DNA of 8,548 nucleotides from Bacteroidales bacterium UBA4347. GTDB lineage: Bacteria; Bacteroidota; Bacteroidia; Bacteroidales; P3. The notes below the pieces were generated by a model. It did no database searches. It was not told the DNA's origin and saw nothing but the letters and a program-made list of their open reading frames with translations. The stretch is taken from NCBI GenBank assembly GCA_002394185.1, contig DGTB01000183.1, positions 1,065 to 9,612 of the forward strand, given 5' to 3'. The position numbers were made by a program, and so were the translations under genes. How positions within the stretch are numbered: position 1 is the stretch's first letter; the number at the start of each line of letters is the position of its first letter. Positions 6,858 to 8,548 of this stretch are shown piece by piece.

Positions 6858-8315
6858 TCAAAACTTGTACTCACCCCACTCGCGGTCGTCCTTGTCTTTC
6901 ACCCAGGGCCCCCGCAGCAGTATTCCGCTGGCCGGCGCCGGCGTGTAGTCGTAGACCTGCTTGCCCTCGGGATTGAGGAGGACAAAAGTAGGATAGCTCG
7001 TCACGCCGAAGCGTTCCAGCAGGCGGTAGTCGCCGTCGAAGTGGAGCCACGTCCATGTGGCATAGCGGCCGCCCTTCTTGCTGTTCTTCAGCAGGTGGTA
7101 CATCTTCTGGAACTCGCGGTCGCAGGCCACAGTGACGAACACCACATCGGGCCAGCTCTTGTAGACCGTGTCGCGGAAGTGTGCCATAGTTTCAATCTCC
7201 TTGATGGAGTGCGGGTCGTTCACACGCACAAAACTCAGGTAGACCCATTTGCCCTTCAGGTCGTCCAGACTCACCATGCGGCGTTCCACGTCGGGCAGGG
7301 AAAAGCCCTGCACCTCGTTGCCCTTCTCGTGGTCGGTGAAACTTTCCAGCAGGCTCTCGGCCAGCACGCGGTGGTCATCGAACTTGGTCTTTTCAATCAA
7401 CTTCCCAACCACCTGCTTCACCCCCTGCCGGTCGTAGGCTTTGTCGTAGTACATCTCCTTCAGCGCCTGCAGGGCCGCCAGCTCGCGCACCTGCTCGTTC
7501 TGCAGCAGCGGGTCCAGACCCAGCGAGTCCAGCCATCCGTCGAGGTCGCCCTTGGCAATCCAATCGGCCATCTTCCAGCGGGCAAGCTTCTTGGTGCCGC
7601 CCGAGATGGAATGGTCGTATATCGCCAAAAAGAAACGCATATAGCTTTCGTCGTGGTAGCGTAGCGGCTCGTCGACGATAAACCGGCTGGCCAGCCGCTT
7701 GCGCGAGTCCATGTGCATCGCCAGCCGCATCTCCAGCAGTGTGTATTCCACATAGCGGTCGAAGAACGTCCCCTCTCCCCCGGCAGGGCGGAAGCGGCGC
7801 TCCACCATCCGGGTCAACTCCCCGAACACCTTGCGGTCGGGATGGAAGCGGAAATCAAGCTTCTCCCGATTGGCGCTCACAAAGCTGTCCACCGCCTCCT
7901 CGAAGCGCATAATCCTCACGTTCAACTCCGTGCTGTCCACATTCTGGAACAGCATCGGCAGCGCCACGGGGTCGAGGAAAACATTTTTCTTTTCGGACAG
8001 GTCCCAGTCGAACTCCGGCACCACCACCTCGTAGGTGCGGCCGGGCTCGATGTAGAACGACTGGCTGTAGCATTCAATCTGGACAAACACCAGGCGGGGA
8101 TAATTCGCATAGCAGCGCACGGCGAAACTACCGTCCTCGGCCACCACGGCCGAATCCAGCATCACCTCCCTCTGCGTCAGCATATCGCGGTATCCGCCCA
8201 GCAGAACCTTCTTGCCGGCGCCCTTCTCCACGATGCCCTTCACTTCCACATTCGTCTGTGCCACAGCGCCCAAAGCCACGAGCATCAGGACGCAAAAAAG
8301 CACACATCGGTTCAT
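6858..8315 (-). CDS. Secreted protein with DUF4369-like N-terminus and cysteine-less thioredoxin-like domain
   Basis: Starting at ATG 8313-8315 gives 485 residues with a compact signal peptide (MNRCVLFC, a hydrophobic core, then GAVAQ, cleavage near 19-20). Residues about 22-100 (VEVKGIVEKG, then LDSAVVAEDGSFAVR and YIEPGRTYEV) resemble the DUF4369 beta domain placed before TlpA-like thioredoxins in Bacteroidota. A helical middle section follows. Residues about 337-460 resemble the TlpA/AhpC-TSA fold: FSLPDVERRMVSLDDLKGKW, strand VYLSF, then VTVACDRE and the cis-proline loop TSYPTFVLLNPEG. Where active members have WCxxC, this protein reads NDPHS, with D367 and S370 at the two cysteine positions, so disulfide exchange is not expected. 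Other starts are ATG 8331-8333, ATG 8328-8330 and TTG 8346-8348, all giving a longer, less typical leader. It is the first gene of the operon and ends 35 nt before the TPR start. A structural or binding role is inferred; the specific function is unknown. Confidence 0.8.
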   Translation of the reverse strand: MNRCVLFCVLMLVALGAVAQTNVEVKGIVEKGAGKKVLLGGYRDMLTQREVMLDSAVVAEDGSFAVRCYANYPRLVFVQIECYSQSFYIEPGRTYEVVVPEFDWDLSEKKNVFLDPVALPMLFQNVDSTELNVRIMRFEEAVDSFVSANREKLDFRFHPDRKVFGELTRMVERRFRPAGGEGTFFDRYVEYTLLEMRLAMHMDSRKRLASRFIVDEPLRYHDESYMRFFLAIYDHSISGGTKKLARWKMADWIAKGDLDGWLDSLGLDPLLQNEQVRELAALQALKEMYYDKAYDRQGVKQVVGKLIEKTKFDDHRVLAESLLESFTDHEKGNEVQGFSLPDVERRMVSLDDLKGKWVYLSFVRVNDPHSIKEIETMAHFRDTVYKSWPDVVFVTVACDREFQKMYHLLKNSKKGGRYATWTWLHFDGDYRLLERFGVTSYPTFVLLNPEGKQVYDYTPAPASGILLRGPWVKDKDDREWGEYKF

Positions 8316-8356
8316 CGGTCGGCAGGTCATCATTCGATATTCTTTCAATTAGATAA

Positions 8357-8387
8357 TAAAAATACTTTTTAATTAACGCCCGACAAC
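8357..8387 (-). promoter_or_regulatory. Candidate Bacteroides-type promoter for the four-gene operon
   Basis: On the minus strand GTTG (8384-8387) is followed after 19 nt by TATTTTTA (8357-8364). This is close to the Bacteroides consensus TTTG, about 19 nt, TAnnTTTG, with one mismatch in each box. Transcription would begin near 8350, leaving a leader of about 15-35 nt before the ATG codons at 8333 and 8315. That would make the TTG at 8348 an unlikely start. A weaker alternative is TATGGTTG at 8383-8390. Confidence 0.35.
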
Positions 8388-8418
8388 CATATTTATTGCA
8401 CAAAAAACAAAAAAAACT

Positions 8419-8511
8419 TCACACCTGCCAAAACAAAGCCCAAACGCCGCCCCACCCTCCGCGCCAAACAGGCACCAAACACCCACCCGAGAGGTACCCG
8501 ATACGGCACAT
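8419..8511 (-). other. G/T-biased block in the upstream region with a 30-codon open frame
   Basis: From about 8400 to 8490 the minus strand is almost devoid of A. It contains runs such as GGAGGGTGGGGCGG (8447-8460) and several GTTTGG words. An open frame from ATG 8509-8511 to TGA 8419-8421 would encode 30 residues rich in Gly, Trp, Val and Leu (ending WALFWQV). Stop codons need A, so an open frame here is expected by composition and I do not call it a gene. It is followed by T-rich sequence (8401-8418). Confidence 0.3.
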
Positions 8512-8514
8512 CTT

Positions 8515-8547
8515 ATATTGTTTTCATATTGTTTACATATTGTTCTT
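8515..8547. repeat. Three 11-bp tandem repeats (ATATTGTTT type) at the window edge
   Basis: ATATTGTTTTC (8515-8525), ATATTGTTTAC (8526-8536) and ATATTGTTCTT (8537-8547) follow one another with an exact 11-bp period, about one helical turn. The first eight bases are identical in all three. The set lies about 165 bp upstream of the candidate operon start and may continue past the window. Phased direct repeats of this kind can be protein-binding sites, but no factor can be named. Confidence 0.45.
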
Positions 8548-8548
8548 A

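Noticed and set aside
6931..6942. GCCGGCGCCGGC, a 12-bp palindrome near the end of the thioredoxin-like gene.
   Set aside because: It encodes an Ala-Pro stretch with favoured codons and lacks the flanking bases of the folC repeat.
944..6948. Several long open frames on the plus strand opposite folC, the barrel gene and the TPR gene (350 to 534 codons).
   Set aside because: They are antisense shadows. The minus-strand genes rarely use the codons that would place stops on the other strand, and the translations show no recognisable domain while the minus-strand proteins match real families.
8346..8348. TTG as the start of the thioredoxin-like protein.
   Set aside because: It sits almost on the predicted transcription start and adds a charged leader; ATG 8313-8315 gives a standard signal peptide.

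Overview
The window looks like an ordinary chromosomal segment of a fairly GC-rich member of the Bacteroidota, most likely order Bacteroidales. The evidence is the protein families (a plugless outer-membrane barrel, a very long TPR protein, a DUF4369-like/thioredoxin-like envelope protein), start regions that are A-rich rather than Shine-Dalgarno-like, and a possible Bacteroides-type -33/-7 promoter. The exact genus cannot be read from this segment. There is no tRNA, rRNA, CRISPR array, transposase or phage gene.

Layout. Positions 1-558 (+) hold the 3' part of rarA (replication-associated recombination ATPase). Its end faces folC across a 79-bp gap holding a long inverted repeat that probably terminates transcription from both sides. 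From about 8350 down to 638 the minus strand carries one tightly packed set of four genes. In transcription order these are a secreted protein with a thioredoxin-like domain that has lost both catalytic cysteines, a 1034-residue periplasmic TPR protein, a 578-residue outer-membrane beta-barrel protein, and folC. The junctions are 35 nt (with two tiny overlapping start-stop units), 6 nt, and a 4-nt ATGA overlap, so co-transcription and partly coupled translation are likely. The last 233 bp is the upstream control region. It holds a promoter candidate, a strongly strand-asymmetric block with a 30-codon open frame that is probably chance, and three 11-bp tandem repeats at the window edge.

How the genes may work together. 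The first three products all appear to be exported, and the TPR and barrel genes form an adjacent pair that I recall as recurrent in Bacteroidota without an assigned role. They are the best candidate here for an undescribed envelope system: a periplasmic TPR scaffold, an outer-membrane barrel and a redox-dead thioredoxin-like partner. FolC is a cytoplasmic folate enzyme that seems to share only the transcript. A second notable point is a short GCCGGC-type repeat lying in frame inside a variable loop of folC, which resembles a REP-like element turned into coding sequence. All functional links between the envelope genes are inference from gene order.
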